This document shows, in pieces, positions 62,660-64,000 of a stretch of DNA of 64,000 bases. The position numbers and the translations under genes are program-made. The DNA is taken from assembly GCF_900095215.1 (NCBI RefSeq), contig NZ_LT606949.1, forward strand, positions 550,284 through 614,283. The letters run 5' to 3'. Source of the stretch: Polynucleobacter necessarius (lineage in GTDB: Bacteria > Pseudomonadota > Gammaproteobacteria > Burkholderiales > Burkholderiaceae). The notes beneath the pieces are model-generated. The model searched no databases. It saw only the letters and a program-made list of their open reading frames with translations, and was not told the DNA's origin. Each line of letters starts with the position of its first letter. The stretch's first letter is position 1.

Positions 62660-63427
62660 ATGAAGCAAATATTAGTTGGTTTTCATGCGGTCCAAGCGCG
62701 TTTACGTGTAGACCCGGATAGTGTGAAGTCGGTGTACTTCGATCCCAGTCGTCACGACCGTCGCATGGGGGATTTCTTAAAACAGGCTGAAGAAATTTTG
62801 GGTGAGCGTCTTCATGCAGCTGATGCGGAGCGCTTGCATAAGCTAACAGGGCATGACCGTCACCAAGGTGTTGTCGCTTTGGCTGAAAAAATGACCATCG
62901 CGCGCACTATCACTGAGGTGGTTGAGGATGTCAAGGGTGCTCAAAAGAAGCCTTTGTTCCTGGTATTGGATGGCGTGACTGATCCTCATAACTTTGGCGC
63001 CTGCCTTCGGGTTGCTGATGGCGCTGGCGTAGATGCGGTAGTCATTCCAAAAGACCGTTCGGCGTCAATTAATGCCACCGTCAGTAAAGTGTCTAGTGGC
63101 GCTTCTGAAGTAATGCGAGTGATTACCGTTACCAATCTTGTGCGTAGTATGAAAGAAATGCAAGAGGCGGGTGTTTGGTTAATTGGTACTGATGATGAGG
63201 CGACAAAATCGATTTATGACATTGATCTCACTGGTTCTATCGGTATTGTGATGGGGGCTGAAGGCGAGGGAATGCGCCGTCTTACAAAAGAGAACTGTGA
63301 TGAGCTCGTGCGCATCCCGATGCAGGGCGTTGTTTCTAGTTTGAATGTATCAGTAGCAAGTGGCGTATGCTTATATGAGGCATTAAGACAGCGCTTAGCC
63401 AAAACGGCCAACAAAGCTGCCAAGTAA
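62660..63427 (+). CDS. rlmB: 23S rRNA Gm2251 methyltransferase RlmB
   Basis: The SPOUT-family protein of 255 aa has the N-terminal substrate-binding domain (LVGFHAVQARLRVDPDSVKS, LTGHDRHQGVVALAEK) and the knot domain motifs FLVLDGVTDPHNFGACLRVA, IVMGAEGEGMRRLTKENCD and IPMQGVVSSLNVSVASGVCL. It methylates the ribose of G2251 in 23S rRNA. rnr-rlmB is a conserved pair. Confidence 0.95.
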   Translation: MKQILVGFHAVQARLRVDPDSVKSVYFDPSRHDRRMGDFLKQAEEILGERLHAADAERLHKLTGHDRHQGVVALAEKMTIARTITEVVEDVKGAQKKPLFLVLDGVTDPHNFGACLRVADGAGVDAVVIPKDRSASINATVSKVSSGASEVMRVITVTNLVRSMKEMQEAGVWLIGTDDEATKSIYDIDLTGSIGIVMGAEGEGMRRLTKENCDELVRIPMQGVVSSLNVSVASGVCLYEALRQRLAKTANKAAK

Positions 63428-63442
63428 AACAAGGAGCTTCAT

Positions 63443-63628
63443 ATGAAATGCAATATAGGACACAACGATCGCGTTCTGCGCATGACGGTCGGCGTTACGC
63501 TAATGGGATTAGCGGGCTTTGTGATTACCGGCCCCTGGGCTTGGATTGTGGTTATTCCTTTGCTAACGGGAAGGATTGGTAATTGTCCGGCTTACTCGAT
63601 GCTTGGTATCAATACAGCCAAGAAGTAA
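63443..63628 (+). CDS. DUF2892 (YgaP transmembrane-like) small protein
   Basis: The 61-aa protein starts MKCNIGHNDRVLRMTVGVTL and has two hydrophobic helices with the typical GRIGNCPAYSMLGINT end. DUF2892 proteins are small inner-membrane proteins, sometimes fused to rhodanese domains; their role is unclear. An AAGGAG site lies seven bases before the ATG. It is convergent with tal, with no space between the stops. Confidence 0.85.
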   Translation: MKCNIGHNDRVLRMTVGVTLMGLAGFVITGPWAWIVVIPLLTGRIGNCPAYSMLGINTAKK

Positions 63629-64000
63629 TTATTTGGCCAATAGTGTTTCTAGCTTCTCGGTATCTACACAGAAGTTTCGAATGCCTTCGGACAATTTCTC
63701 GGTTGCCATGGCATCGTTATTGAGCTGCAGGCGGAAGCTGGATTCATCGAGCTTTAAGGGTGCAATACCTTCGGCTTGAGCCTGTGCGGCATTGAGTTTT
63801 AGCTCAACAGGTGCATTGCTGTTTTGGAGTTCAGCCAGTAATTCTGGGCTAATGGTTAAGAGGTCACAACCAGCCAACTCTAGAATTTGACTGGTATTTC
63901 TGAAGCTCGCTCCCATGATCTCGGTTGGGATGCCAAAGTGCTTGTAGTAATGAAATATTCGCTTAACGGAAGTCACGCCAGGATCATTTGCTCCCCCATT
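63629..64000 (-). CDS. tal: Transaldolase, C-terminal part (runs off the window)
   Basis: The frame is open to the window edge and reads [20 protein letters not shown], matching the C-terminal third of class I transaldolase, and continues with [20 protein letters not shown] and [13 protein letters not shown]. The Schiff-base lysine and the N-terminus lie outside the window. Transaldolase works in the non-oxidative pentose phosphate pathway. The visible part has no lesion. Confidence 0.92.
   Translation of the reverse strand, partial: NGGANDPGVTSVKRIFHYYKHFGIPTEIMGASFRNTSQILELAGCDLLTISPELLAELQNSNAPVELKLNAAQAQAEGIAPLKLDESSFRLQLNNDAMATEKLSEGIRNFCVDTEKLETLLAK

Overview
The window reads as a chromosome segment of a betaproteobacterium close to Polynucleobacter (Burkholderiaceae). 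The case rests on gene content and order (ffs-dnaX-ybaB-recR, surE-pcm-nlpD, and ndk-rlmN-ispG-hisS-yfgM-bamB-der-hfq-hflX-hflK-hflC-hisZ-purA), on Bug/TctC-type receptor genes, on the moderate GC content and on protein similarity recalled from that genus. About 15 of some 60 protein genes are broken by nonsense codons or single-base indels while the housekeeping genes stay intact. This pattern fits a recently host-restricted lineage such as the Euplotes symbiont Polynucleobacter necessarius. The organism name is an inference.

Layout. 1-9 kb: end of a SemiSWEET-like gene, a FAH-family hydrolase, a nonsense-disrupted lipoprotein hydrolase, an enoyl-CoA hydratase, a 52-aa DUF5993 gene with a frameshifted dsbB, a dead Bug receptor, two small envelope proteins, a MATE exporter and an ArnT-like membrane glycosyltransferase. 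9-18 kb: rpmE2, rho, trxA (minus) and the addB-addA recombination nuclease (plus). 18-20.7 kb: a second dead Bug receptor, a small unit behind a LexA-box-like site, an ExoX-like exonuclease, a tiny membrane ORF and the SRP RNA. 20.7-23.4 kb: dnaX-ybaB-recR. 23.6-31.2 kb: a broken porin and a decayed three-gene CBA-type metal efflux operon. 31.2-35.8 kb: surE, broken pcm, nlpD, broken PolB-like exonuclease and rlmD.

35.8-51 kb is the intact core: yccA (minus), ndk, rlmN, ispG, hisS, yfgM, bamB, der, hfq, hflX, hflK, hflC, hisZ and purA, covering nucleotide, isoprenoid, tRNA-charging, ribosome-assembly, outer-membrane-assembly and membrane-protease functions. 51-58.5 kb is mixed: a dead malate synthase G, a C39-like cysteine peptidase candidate, a nonsense-disrupted K+ channel-like gene, an MFS exporter, a dienelactone hydrolase, two broken hypotheticals and an amino-acid permease. 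58.5-60 kb is a small accessory patch at the 3' end of a tRNA-Leu gene, with an unknown 170-aa gene, a frameshifted RelE-like toxin and several inverted repeats. 60.2-64 kb: rnr-rlmB, a DUF2892 gene and the 3' part of transaldolase.

The best candidates for something undescribed are the patch beside tRNA-Leu (170-aa gene plus RelE-like toxin), the short unit behind the LexA-like box, and the consistent loss of single T residues in short T runs across the pseudogenes.
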